Shown here piece by piece: positions 33,311-44,882 of a stretch of 64,000 bases of DNA. The notes beneath the pieces are model-generated. The model ran no database searches, was not told where the DNA came from, and saw only the letters and a list, made by a program, of their open reading frames with translations. A program made the position numbers and the translations under genes. The first letter of the stretch is position 1. The number at the start of each line of letters is the position of its first letter. Where the stretch lies: assembly GCF_030272615.1 (NCBI RefSeq), contig NC_081410.1, positions 189,431,619-189,495,618 of the forward strand. Reading direction: 5' to 3'. The stretch comes from Cryptomeria japonica (taxonomy: Eukaryota > Streptophyta > Pinopsida > Cupressales > Cupressaceae).

Positions 33311-34359
33311 ATTGTATTCTTTTGTTTCCTTGACGAGAATCGTTGAACATTCCTGTTGTATACTAGTTCAATGGCGAATCCAGCTTTGTGATCCCCGCTT
33401 GGTATGTTATCTCGTAGTTCCAAAAAGTCAATGATTGCCTCATCGTTTTGGAAAAGATCAAGACATGGGGGATTAGGTTGGTTCCATTCAATGAGTTCAG
33501 GATGGATAATGGGCATTACTTCATCGATTAGGTTAAGTTCGTTAGATGTGTTAATGAGGGTTAAGACGTTATGGTGAAGGTCATTGATGGTACTCTCCCT
33601 GTCTGAATCAGGCGTAGGATGTGACGTAGGGTCTGTGGAAGAAGTTTCCAGCTTAGGAACCCAAGAGGTCTTTATCTGTGCTTCTCCGTAAACAAGGATG
33701 TCTTTGCGAGGTGGAGGTAGTGATGTGTCTTCCTCATCTGAAGTATTAAGCTGGATGGAATCAAATTCCCATTCATGTGAGTCGGTCTCTGAGTCACTTT
33801 CCAGTATTCGATTACTATACCATACTAGGATGTCTTTGGAGTTAAACACTGCAGGTGTGATCGGTTGATGTACCTTTGTAGATGAAATGATCGGTGCTGC
33901 AGGAAGGATGATGGGGATCAATGAATCCGATACGGGGAGTATTGGTAGTGTTGACTCTGCTGCTTCTACTAGAACCACTGGTGTCGTAGATATTGCTATG
34001 GGTTCTGATATAGTTGCTGCTGCTAATGGTGATATTGATGTTATTGTTGTTGTTGATGGGATCACTGGTTTGATTGGTGGGATGATTGGCATTGTAGATG
34101 GTTGTGTTGGGATTTTTAGCCTCAGTGGGGCAGTTGCGATGGTGTTTGATGCTGCTTTTATAATAAAAGGTATCCTCTTTGAAATAGGCTGATATAGTGG
34201 TTTGTTGGGTTTTCCTTTGAATCTGAGCTTAGGAAAGATCTCCTTTTGAAAGCCTAGGCCTGTATTATCCATGGGCTTTAATTCCGGTAGCAGTGGTTCA
34301 TGTCTTCCTTGTTTGCAAGGTCCCAAAGCACTCTGACCATCATAACCCATTCTTTGCAT
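33262..34359 (-). pseudogene. G-patch and linker of Gypsy F
   Basis: A 365-codon frame downstream of protease. It opens with a G-patch-like module (QRMGYDGQSALGPCKQGRHE), then MDNTGLGFQKE, a long Thr/Pro/Ile-rich low-complexity stretch (about residues 60-190), an acidic part and the beginning of the region before RT (AIIDFLELRDNIPSG). G-patch modules after protease occur in some retroelements and can bind RNA; here the role is inferred from sequence and position. The frame overlaps the RT frame at its end, so a shift separates the two. Confidence 0.7.
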
Positions 34360-34401
34360 AATGAGGAGGCCTTTGCCATACTGATCTGTGGGAAACTTAG
34401 C

Positions 34402-35090
34402 TTACAACATATCGATGGTGATGGGATCTTTATAGATCCATTCTGCTAAGTCCTCATCTCTGGTCTCTTCTTCTTGACTCTTTCCTAGGATGAAAGGCGT
34501 CAAAGTACATGCTGGCGTGATCAGTGGTTTTTGAAGTAACCGCTGAGGTTTTCCATGTGTTCTAGGAGAAGTGGGCATTTGTCCCACACAAAAGAGTTGA
34601 CTCAAATTGTATAATGGTGTTTGAACTGGCAAGAGAGGCTGGACTTACGTATGAGGTGGAGGAGATGGCTTCTCTATTGTTGGGAACAGTAATCTTTGGT
34701 TGATGACTTATATTATTACAATATGCAAAGGGGTTTGCATCGCCTAGGATTGTGATCTCTACACCATTATGTGGGAACTTGATACACTGATGGTAGGTGG
34801 ATGGAACAACTTGCATGGCATGTATCCAAGGTCTTCCTAACAATAGATGGTATGGCAGAGGAAGGTCCAAAACTTGACAGATGATGTATTTCACCACAGT
34901 GCCCACTCGGATTGGTAGTACCACAGCCCCTTTGGATGAATGTTCTGCATCGTCATAGGCTTTGATTGTGATCTTCTTGCGGGGATCCACTGATTCTATT
35001 GCATATCCCAAAGCTATGACTAATTGTAGAGTACAGATATTCAGGCCTGCTCCATTGTTGATCAAGACTCGCTTGATCCTATGTTGGCTG
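34402..35090 (-). pseudogene. Gypsy aspartic protease of F
   Basis: The active-site block reads RVLINNGAGLNICTLQL (about 35035-35075) where Gypsy proteases have D-N-G or D-S-G; the catalytic aspartate appears as asparagine. It is followed by ALGYAIESVDPRKKITIKAY, GTVVKYIICQVLDLPLPYHL and LLGRPWIHAMQVVPSTYHQC, with the flap and the LLGRPW motif preserved. The frame runs to 34562, then shifts to a short frame (34632-34402) that ends in KDPITIDML before the G-patch. Confidence 0.82.
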
Positions 35091-35170
35091 ATAAACCCTT
35101 CAATGTGTAGTGAAGCGTTATGAGGTTGCTAGAAGGAAGAGTTGTCACTTTCGGAAAAAGTGAGACAAGG

Positions 35171-37114
35171 TTATGACTTTAGATTTCCAACCATGGCTTG
35201 GAACTGATCTGTATTTAGGTTTGCAGGGACTAATGCCTCTTGGAGAGCTTGATCCAAGATGGTTTTATGGGACGGAGGTAGGCGTAATAGCTCTAAGATA
35301 GATATCAGCGCGGGTGTTTTGTCTAACTGTTCCACAAGATTATACTGCTTTGGGATAGATGGGGTGCCTTGTGGAGCTGCTTTTATAGTAATCTTGCTGC
35401 GACGTGTAACAACATTGCAAGTGGAGCTGGGATTTTTGATGGTAATAGTTGCAATTTGTTCACTAGCAACGTATAGGTGATTCATAATATAATTATATGC
35501 GGCTTGCGTATAATTGGTGGTATCTGTGTTTCTCCCTAAAGTAGAAGGACCCCTTTGATCTTGTGATGGAAGTGGATTTTTAAACATAAGATGATCATTG
35601 TTTGTTGTCTTTGGGTCATGTCCTTCAATTTCGATTTCACCTCGATCAATAAGATCTTGAATAAGATCTTTCAATCGGTGACAATTGCTTGTCTTGTGTC
35701 CTCTCCCTTGATGGAAATCACAATGTTTAGTATCCCTCCACCATGCAGGTTTGACTTGAGGTTCATAGTTTGATGTTTTGGGTAGGGTTACCAGATTTTG
35801 AGAAACCAGTTGTCGCAATACTATTTCAATGGGTTCCCTTAAGGGAGTGTATGTTTGCTTTGGTTTTTGTTGATGCGGTCTGGGTTCATCATGAGATGTG
35901 ATGCGGCCTTGATTGGGAGGAACAACTGTGTTAGTTTGAGGTGGGGGATTCTATCCTGCAAATCAAACTACAGGTTGTGCACTTTTGATAGTTCTTGCAT
36001 CCACAACCCCGTCGTTGACAACATTTTTGTTTTTGTTCCAGAAGCTTGGTTTGTCACTATTGAAGCGTGGGTGAGGACCATCCTTTGGCTCATTATAGAT
36101 TTTGATAAGTCCTTTCTTAATGAGAGCCCGCTCACATTTTAATCCTTTAGTGATCATGTCATTGAAAGAGTCTGTGTCTTTGACATCCAGGTGAAACTCC
36201 ATTTCTTTGTTTAAGTTGGAAATAAATATTTCCACTAGTTCTTGTTCAGGTAACTGAAGAGAATGTTTGCTAGACATTTAACGCCATCGTTGCAGGAAGA
36301 CTGAGAATAGTTCACCTAGTTTTTGTTTAGTGTTACATAGATGAGCCATGGTGATATCACGTTCAATGTTATGTGAGTAATGTGCCAAGAACTTCTGAAC
36401 TAGCTCTTCAAATGTCCTAATGCCACCCGGTAGTTGGGAAAACCATGATGTGGTTGTTCCTCCCAAGCTTTGGGGAAAAAGTTGCATTAGGTATGTGTCC
36501 TTGTATGCCACTTCGAGGCAAGCTGAATGGAATTCTCTGACATGATCGCGAGGATCTCCTTTTCCTCTAGACTTTTCAAACTTGGGTGTTTCGAACCCTC
36601 ATGAAAAATGTGGCATATAAAGATTCCTATCAAAGGGATAGGGACAAATGTCATTGAGTGAAAATTGATTAGTCTTTACGCCACTACGAAGTTGCTGGGT
36701 GAGATTTTCAACTTGTTACCGCAACATCTCTATGTCATTTGGAGGAGGAGGTGGTGGTGGGTTACCTTGAGGAATGTTATATCTGATGTGACCTCTACCT
36801 CTTTCTTCCTCATGGCGACTTTGTCGTTTTGATGCTTGTCTTAGTTGTGCAAGATCAAAGTCAGAGGGGAGTTTGGCTCCTTCTTGAGCAAGCTTTAAAA
36901 AGTGAGCATCCGCATTGCTCCTGAGTATTTCGTCAAAAAGTTTGTTAAAGAGAGGGTTGTGTTGAGCCCTTTCTATTGTTGCAGGAGTAGGAGTACTTGG
37001 GTTTTCGTCATTCGCATTTCCTCCAAGTGCTTCTTGAAATTCATTGATATTTTCCTCCTCTTCTTCTTCAATTTCTATTTCTCGTTGCCTTGATTGTGAT
37101 CGGGTATGAGCCAT
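35171..37114 (-). pseudogene. Gypsy gag of F
   Basis: The ATG at 37114 opens MAHTRSQSRQREIEIEEEEE; an Asp/Glu run, a seven-proline run and a stop follow (36716). After shifts, the capsid (Retrotrans_gag type) is seen: RDHVREFHSACLEVAY, LFPQSLGGTTTSWFSQLPGG, IRTFEELVQKFLAHYSHNIE and LCNTKQKLGELFSVFLQRWR (36511-36278), then VEIFISNLNKEMEFHLDVKD (36277-35963). The last part (35818-35171) has the knuckle variant CDFHQGRGHKTSNCHRLKDL. Four in-frame breaks. The HFLKLAQEGAKLPSDFDL segment is shared with gag of element G. Confidence 0.87.
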
Positions 37115-39810
37115 TTTTGTTTATAAGTTTTTGTTGAAGCTGGGTGAAAATGATGATGATGATGAAATGAAAGATTGATGTTTGGTGAATTGTGTTATAT
37201 GGATCTCTAGCACTTAAAGGTGGATGTGACCAAAATTATCTCTTTGAATTGCTTGTTTGCGTTTTGATAAGGTTTAGAGAAATCTGAGATGTGTTACAAA
37301 CTTAACTACCTAGTAATGAGAGGATGCACTCATAAACTAGTTTTAACCTGCGTAGATATGTTTCTTAGGATGAGTTTATCCTAGATCTAGAAACAATCTA
37401 AAAGGTGATGTTTTATGTTTGATTCAAGCAATATCCAGAAGAGAACTTAGGACAAGAACCTCTTTAATGTTTTGAGAGTTGAAAATGAATGAGATGATGT
37501 GTGAATGAGATAATGGATGAAATGTTTTAACTTCAATAAAAGCTTTGTGTCACAAATGGAACAAATTCTACCTCATCCCTTTCGGCCGTTGGTGGCATTT
37601 CTCGCGCTACGTTGTATGTGATACAAATGTCTAGGAAGAAGTTGGGATTGATCTTGCCTCCTTGGTTTTTGTGATAACTCAAAGCTCTATATTGCATAAA
37701 AGCTCTGCGATTTAATGGCTCTAAATCAAATTCGTTTGATTTGCCTTGAAGGTATAGACGCATGTGACGTAGAAAAACTCTATGAGAGACAAAGATTTGT
37801 CTATTGAGATAGAAGAATCTCCTCCTTTTGATCAAAGCCTTTGAGCTCAATGGTCTTCTTTTCAAGTTGATGTGTTGATGAAGATTCTTCTTTCTCAAGA
37901 TGTGAAGAATGGTCATATAGTTTGATACTCTCCTTTTTGTTTTTGATCTTTTGGTTGTTTTGAAAAATGTTTGGTTGGATGAATACTTGTTTTGATTTTT
38001 TGAATTTTATGATGTTTCTTTGACAAGAAAACAAAGAAAGAACACAAACACAAGAATGTTGCCCCAAAGGCACAAATGAGTATGGGTCTAGATCAACCCA
38101 ATCCTTGGACTTCTTATGACCCTTTCCTTTAAGTGTATTTTAGGTGTTTTCTTTCCAAAGCCTGAAGTCGGCTCAATTTGCACTTGGTCTTGACTAAAAT
38201 GAAAACACTTCAAACACTTTGTATCCCTAAGGTCAAATGGCTAGTTGCGATAAATTCAGCCCACATCTTGATATTTCTTCGACTTTGGTACTACATACCT
38301 TATGAATCTCGTCGTGGCAGGTAAGGATGTGATATACTAAGTCTTGCATAAGCATAACAAATAGATGATCCCTATGATGGGGGAGTCACCACTTTCATCA
38401 AGCCACAAGTGACTTTTCAAAAAGCTATGGTTCTACTAAAGGAAATATGTATGGTGAGTATCTTGGGAGCAAAACCATCTATGCTCTTGCACTGAATTAT
38501 ATTACAAATATCCTCAATCAATAGAATGGGTGGGCTACTACTTAAAGGTGTTTAGTCATTTTCGATGTCTTTGGACATAATTTCATTATGCAGTGACTCA
38601 CTTAAGAGCATTGTAACTTGTGGTGGGGCCCATTTGTCCTTTTGGCAAGTTATACTATAGGAACAACTATACCCAAGGCTACAACTTTCGCTCTCACCTG
38701 ATTTCTATAGCGGCTCGAAGGATTTACCGCGCGAGGTCGTTCCTAGGAGTGATGTGTCTCTTGGCAGGCCTCTCTTAAAAAGATAAAAATTTGAGTGTTA
38801 CTAACACTTTTCTCTTGCACCTAGGACCACGAAAGCCAAGGGAGAGGATAGTGTGTGTTAGAAGTAGGACCACTCGATCAACTCTTTTGCACAAGTGTGC
38901 CAATCACGAAAAACACTTGTTCTTTTTAACTTGTCACTGCATTGTGATCTAACTATTTGGACATGTTGCTCCAATAATCATGGTGTTCTTTTTAACTTTC
39001 AAAGGCAAAATGTGTTGTAACTAGGAACTTGAAATCCTGGTCAACTGAATTGAAAAGCACGTTTTTGCTTGAAGTAAAATCGCTTTGCAAAAAATGAGAC
39101 AAGTTGATTGATTGTGAATTTTATTTGCACCAAAATGGAAGTGTGGATTGTGAGTTTTTGCTTAAGTTTGATGCAAGAAATAAATTTGTTTTGTTGATTT
39201 TAAGCACCAAATGAACAATTAAGCCTAACTTGCAAGAAACAAAGTTTGTTTTTCTTCGATTTTAAAGCACCAAAGACAAATGATCCTAACTTGCAAGGAA
39301 AAGAAAGTTTGTTTTTGTTCAATTTTAAAGCACCAAAAACAAATTTTTTATTTTTAACGAAGTTAGTTTTTAGACCTGCACAAAAAGTGAATAGTTAGTA
39401 AAATCCACGCATAGGGAGGGCTTCCACAAGCCTAAAAAAAATATTTTTTTCAGTTACAAGGTCTTCCTTACAATGTTCTATTACAATAGTGCTAGTCTGT
39501 GTGAAAACAGAAGCGCTATTTAACCAAAAACATGTTATTACAGAGACAAAAGCGCTGAAAGAAAAACTTGACAGTAAATGCAAAAGTGCTAGAACAAGTG
39601 CAAAAGCGCTAAAACAAACACAAAAGCACTAAATGAAGGTCAATAGCGCCAAATTTGAGACAATAGCGCTATTATAAAAACAATAGCGCTAGAATAACAA
39701 GTTGCAATAGCGCTACAACGCGATCAAAAGCGCTAAAGCGCGACCTGTGTGTCAAGTTCAACATTCAAATATGTTAGTTGGTTTAAAAAAAATTGTTTTT
39801 ATGGGTGCTT
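37115..39810 (-). other. Long leader of Gypsy F
   Basis: About 2.7 kb separates the PBS and gag. Most shows no coding signal. Two overlapping minus-strand frames (38073-37801 and 37916-37533) carry charged text such as FDLEPLNRRAFMQYRALSYH and EMPPTAERDEVEFVPFVTQS. They could be one shifted frame of an extra ORF, as known upstream of gag in Ogre-type elements, but I do not recognise the protein. The end next to the PBS holds a repeated AGCGCT motif. Confidence 0.5.
39488..39734. repeat. AGCGCT palindrome cluster in leader of F
   Basis: Seven exact AGCGCT at 39512, 39551, 39605, 39665, 39685, 39709 and 39729. Four near copies occur (AGTGCT 39488 and 39585, AGCACT 39625, AGCGCC 39645). Many are embedded in CAATAGCGCTA or CAAAAGCGCTAAA. 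The cluster starts about 75 bp from the PBS. Confidence 0.88.
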
Positions 39811-39833
39811 GGATTCACGTCGGGTTCACCAAA
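39811..39833 (-). promoter_or_regulatory. PBS of Gypsy F
   Basis: Minus strand TTTGGTGAACCCGACGTG directly after the LTR end GAGCATCA. Position and the TGG start fit a primer site; the tRNA was not identified. Confidence 0.7.
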
Positions 39834-41313
39834 TGATGCTCTGCAAAACTGACAAGTTAGATTAAAGCCTGTGGTATTTATAACACACAAAAACAACAAG
39901 AAATAGGATTAATGTTAGTGTTATTCAACCAAAGATTAACCTAAGCAGGCATATCAAAAGAGATACTAAGATCATGCTAACATATTGAACAAATGAAACA
40001 AATATAAGAAGGCATCTCCAAATGCCTCTTAACATGTTCTTAGCTCCTTCTCCTTTGTTCCTCTCCTCTCCAAGTTCCAAATTAGTGTAGCTCTCAGCAG
40101 TTTTTTGCACTATGGATGCTTATGGAGGTTCAAGATTGTAGATGATTACTCTAAATGCTATGCAAATGTAGATAAAAGCTAATATTAGATGCTATAATGC
40201 TATAATGAATTATTTTAGGCCAAAATAATAATTATATGAGTTGATTATGCTAAAATGCTCTCTAGAATTCACTATAGCTTAAATGCATACAAGTTTTCAG
40301 GGTTATGACTATGAATGCTAAATGCTTGAGAATGCTTAAGGTTTTTGAAAATGAGGAATGTGAGCTCTATTTATAGATAAAATGGAGCAATGGATGGTTG
40401 AGATTGAGTAATCTCAACAAGGGTCAAGATTGAATGATATTTAATCCATGTGAGGGCTTTCAACCCAATCCCAGGATGACAAGTGTCAATGTGAGATAGG
40501 TTGAGAGGAGAGGGAATACACATTAAATGCTTGATATGACTTGAAGGTTAATTTGGGAGTTAAGGTCAAGGTTGGGTTGAGTGAATAAATTCTTTATTCA
40601 AAGAATAAAGCCTTTATCCAATGGATAAACTCTTGTGCAAAGGCAAAATGGATAACCATGGTCAAAGCAATAAATGCTTGAGGAGCACATGAGTGCAAGT
40701 TGAAATAACCATAAATGGTTATGTAAGAGCCATAAATGGTCATGTAAAAGCCATTAGTGGTCTTGGAAGACTTTGGAGGTTAAATTGTTGAACACGCAAA
40801 GCATTTAATGCTTTTCAAAGACCTTTGAAGTCTTTGAGAAGTGACTCCAAGTTGCTTAGGAATGTGACAATAATTAGGGGATGGATTAGGCTAATTAGGA
40901 AGGGTTTAGAAGAATCTAGAAGGGGGTTAAGATTGCAAGTGGGTTTGGTGGGTGAGGGAAAATAGGATTTTTATTTAAAATAAATTAATTTATTTCAATA
41001 AATGTGTGCAAGTTGCATTTTTAGGAAAATGCAAGTGGGGGGGATTTAATGATTTAAATAAATGTTTTATTTAATTTATTTAAAAGAGGAAAAGGGGATT
41101 AAATGAAATAAATATGATTTATTCATTTAATTGATTGTGGATTTGGTTTAATGAATTAATTAAAATAAATTGAATAATTTATTTAATTAATAGAAGAATG
41201 TTTGAGGATGAATTAATTAAATATTAATTTAATTAATTGATGGCTAGTGGATTTTTAATCAAATAAATAGGAAATATTCATTTAATTAAATTGGACAAAT
41301 TTATGTGACTACA
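39834..41313 (-). repeat. 5' LTR of Gypsy F
   Basis: Inner edge TGATGCTCTGC at the PBS, outer edge GTGACTACA, so the minus-strand LTR reads TGTAGTCAC...GAGCATCA. AT-rich outer third. No gene is seen. The outer edge is inferred from the terminal motif. Confidence 0.65.
40367..40376 (-). promoter_or_regulatory. TATA box in LTR of F
   Basis: CTATAAATAGAGC on the minus strand, about 530 bp from the PBS edge. Confidence 0.55.
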
Positions 41314-43154
41314 AAAACATATATAATTGTTTGTAGACACAATCTTCTAAATTCTATATAGATTGAGGAAGACTCATGTCAATTAGAGTTGTAATAAAAC
41401 CATATCTTGTGTGTCTATAGTTACAAAATTATTTTAAGTATAATTTTATGTATACACTTAAACTAGTGTCTATTCTCTTTTCAATTTTGAATCTTTTACT
41501 AGGAATTTTAATCTCTTATCTTTCTATAAAAAAAAATTAAGTAGTCAACTTTTGAGATAATAATCTATTAATCTATTATAGTTATACACAAAATATATTA
41601 TCTTTTAGACTACAAAAACTTAAGAAAATTCCCCATTTTTTCTCATGTGTGGCCAATATGTATGCCACTCCAAATAGGTGAATGGCATGTGGGGATCTAT
41701 CTGAATCTAATTTTTTAATGTGTGGATGTTTTTGAATGTATCTTTTATTTGGAATTTTTTTAAATCTTTTTTGTCTAGTTACATCACAAACATTTAAGTT
41801 GAGCCCATAGGAATGCGATTTCCCACTAAGATGCATTAGAATTGACAAGGACTTATTACTTTGATGATGAATAGTATTTATTTTGTATTTTTGTTGGGTC
41901 AATGAGAATGTGGCCTCCAACCAAAATGTGGTAGAATTGACATGGTCTTATTATTCTATATACGAACATAGTTTATGTTACTTTAGTCCAGTCAATTAAG
42001 ATCTAGTCTCCTAGTAAGATGTGGTAGTATTGATAAGGGCTTACTGTTCTATAAATGAATAGTGTTTATTTGTATTTTTTATTGGGTTGATAGAGATATG
42101 GCCTCCCACTAAGATGTTGTATAAATAAGATGGGCTTATTACTTTAGAGATGAATAATGTTTATTTTGTTTTTTCTATTCACTCAATAGAGATTTGTTGA
42201 CTCCTACTAAAATGTGATAGAATTGACAGGGGCTTGTTATTCTAGAGGTGAATGGTGTATATTTTTTTTATTTTAATTAGATTCAATAAGCATTTTGCTT
42301 TGGTTAAAAAATAAAAAAAAGTCTATAGTTGTTAGGGTTACATCCATTTGGTTCTTATTATGTGTTGCATTAGTTTTTAGTTTTGAGATTGAGAAAATAG
42401 AAATGAAGGCAACTATCTGACCCGGTGAGTTGGAGTAAGAAATCTACATGAAACAACCTAAGCACCACATGATAAGAGGCGAGGACCTATTATTTTGTAG
42501 ATTAAATAAATATTTGCATGGTCTCAAACAATCACCTAGAATCTTGTACTAGATTTTGATTATTACGTTTTAAAACTGAGATTAGTGAAGTCCAAATTAG
42601 ATCAACATATGTACTTTAAGTAGGATGGTAATTATTTCTTTTTTATCACTTTGTATGTGAATATTATGCTAATTTTCCATAATAGTAATGGGATGATTAG
42701 AGACCTAAAGTCTCAACTCTCATTATAGTTCGATATATAGAACACGTAAGTTCATGGAAATGGGAGATAAAAAATATATATAAAGTGGTCATTTTCTTTC
42801 TTAGAATTAGCTAAAGATAAACAATGACGAAAAAATCAATATGACTACAATTAAATTTTGAAGATCCGATAAAAACAATAATTATTGTACTTTGGAACTA
42901 GTTTATAAATTACTATAGATTTTTTTAAAGGACTAAAGATTAAGATGATTAAATATTGAGCACATCTAAAAGAGTTCTCATTTACATAATGTTTGGTCTA
43001 TGCCCGGGCATTAATATTTTTTGAGTTAATTATATTTTCAAAACAATTGGTTGAAAGATAGATAGAGCTAGTATTGTAAGTTATACATATTTTTAATATT
43101 TTTTTATTGAATTATTTTCAAAATTTTTCTAAGTTGGTGCATCTTACAAGATGT
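41314..43154. other. AT-rich spacer, no gene
   Basis: No recognisable coding sequence or LTR pair. The 112-residue frame at 41582-41920 (minus) has no domain and overlaps the tandem repeat. The right edge ends in a small palindrome, CATCTTACAAGATG, at the start of the inverted duplication. Confidence 0.5.
41815..42300. repeat. Degenerate ~95-bp tandem repeat, five copies
   Basis: The block TCC(C/T)ACTAAGATG recurs at about 41821, 41914, 42007, 42102 and 42200, followed each time by GAATTGACA-like, GGGCTTATTA-like and AATAGTGTTTATTT-like blocks in the same order. Spacing is 93, 93, 95 and 98 bp. Confidence 0.78.
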
Positions 43155-44154
43155 ATCAATAAACATGTAAATCATATAACTTCCTGAAAAAATAATCAAC
43201 AATTCTATATATCTTATCCATATAAATAAATTTTTGAAGAAAAATCAACATATACATATATGAGGAATATAAAAACATATTAAAAAATAAAATAAAAACC
43301 TTAATTTATTTAAAATGTTAAATAAATAGATTGCTAGAAAGTTGAGAAGTAGTTTTATATTTTGGGGGTTTTGTAAAATTTTATTGTACACCTGAAAAGT
43401 TTGTGAGAATGAAGTTCAATATTTTATTAGTTTTTATTAAAATGCAAATGTGGTAGCTATAAAAGAGTTACAATCCTTACTCTTAAAAATCCAAATGTAA
43501 TGGGTGAGAATTTAAAATTTTGAATTATGTTGTTAGAAGCATGTAAGTGTAACAGAGGAAATTTTCTACCTCAAGGATGATGAATCCTAGAGAACAAATC
43601 CACCCTCCAATACCTCACTCAAACTAGCACTAAGGTGAGCTAGGGGATGAAAACAACTAAACTAAACTATCAGAATGCAGAGAAGACTCTTAGATGACCT
43701 TGTTGAGCCTCTGTCCAGAGGACGAGCATGTAGGCCTGAGACACTAGCACGACACAAATCATACATAAAACTCCAAATGCGATTATAATATGATAAAAAC
43801 ACAAAAAATGATAAAACTAAACTAATAGGCACAGGATACAAAATAACTAAAGTAAAGTAGAGCAAATGAGATGAGAGGGATTCACAACCGGTCCACGATT
43901 GGAGCCTCCCACAAAGTATCTACTCTTCCATGAATGTCTACCTACACACAAGCGATAGAGAAAATGTTGGGGGTTGTGTTTCATAGCCTTCCTAAGTCAG
44001 GCCCCTATTTAAGTGTTTCCACCTCCACGAACAACCCAGATAAAAGCCACAAGGAAAATAATGCAAGACAAATGATGATAATACGAAAAATGAAAGGAAA
44101 AGAGAATAAGTAAACTCCCCTTCCATGATGCTTGTGAAGATAAAGTCGTGAGCT
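43155..44154 (+). repeat. Inverted duplication, arm A
   Basis: Starts TATCAATAAACATG and ends AAAGTCGTGAGCT. It is the reverse complement of 44883-45936, with small indels. No coding sequence is recognised. Confidence 0.88.
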
Positions 44155-44339
44155 ATTCAGAGAGCTGCAACAAATGGTGGTCTTTGTAATAGGAAATGCA
44201 AATGCAATCCACAAAGATATTGCCAAGAGATTCAACCTGTACAAGATGATCAATTTGCAAAAAGAATCCCTTCAAATGCCTTCAAATGTGATAGATAAAG
44301 GCCTTGGAAGGAAAATTAATATCGGTGAGCACATGCAGA
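44155..44339. other. Unique spacer between arms A and B
   Basis: 185 bp not found in the inverted copy. No gene is seen; the short frame at 44174-44359 has no domain. Confidence 0.5.
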
Positions 44340-44755
44340 GGTGTTACGATTCCTTCTAGGCACAGGTGTGATGCTCAAACGACCACCTGTGAACTATCAG
44401 ATTCACGGGATGCTAGCACGCCATACAGACATCTCTACGCCATGCCCTAGTCCCTAAAGGTGACAGGTTGGCGGAGTTGTGAAATACCTGCTTGGAGCTA
44501 ATTGGGTGATCCAAGTGGACATAAGGACAAAGGTGACGATGCCAGACCTCTGATAGCATGGAGGAAGGTACCATTTGTCATGTTGAATCACAAAGGGAGA
44601 GATTTTTGATATTATTTTTTTCCCTCACTTTAGTAAGCATGTCTTTGCCCAGAGATACGAAGCTAAAGTAGAGGAGGGTAGAGAGTCATGATAGGGAGGA
44701 AGATTTTTATTGATTAGATGAGGTTGCCCCCAGTGAGATACAAATGAGATTTGGA
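44340..44755 (+). repeat. Inverted duplication, arm B
   Basis: Starts GTGTTACGATTCCTTCTAGG and ends GATACAAATGAGATTTGG. It is the reverse complement of 45937-46354. Confidence 0.88.
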
Positions 44756-44882
44756 ATGGATATTGTTAATTGATACATCACAAACATGCTAGCTATAGAC
44801 TAACATGTCAAATGATAAAATAAAAGATAGAGATAAATGATAGGTAACATAGCGTAATAGAAACGAGCCTCACTTTGAAGGA

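Larger units (their letters stand above)
32156..41313 (-). mobile_element. Gypsy element F, 3'-truncated
   Basis: A minus-strand Ty3/Gypsy element of a plant Tat-like type: 5' LTR (39834-41313), PBS, a 2.7-kb leader, gag, protease, G-patch region, RT and the start of RNase H. It stops at about 32156 against Copia H, so integrase and the 3' LTR are missing. Gag, with its C-X-F-H...GH...C knuckle variant, and the order gag-PR-RT place it in Gypsy. The Tat-like assignment is by pattern only. Confidence 0.83.

Noticed and set aside
33887-34192. Gly/Val/Asp-rich plus-strand frame
   Set aside because: Shadow of the Thr/Pro/Ile-rich linker in the Gypsy F G-patch frame.
39488-39734. Spaced short repeats resembling a CRISPR array
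   Set aside because: Repeats are 6-13 nt with irregular spacing in a plant retroelement leader; no CRISPR context.
41582-41920. 112-residue minus-strand frame in the spacer
   Set aside because: Overlaps the 95-bp tandem repeat, has no domain, and is not kept in neighbouring repeat copies.
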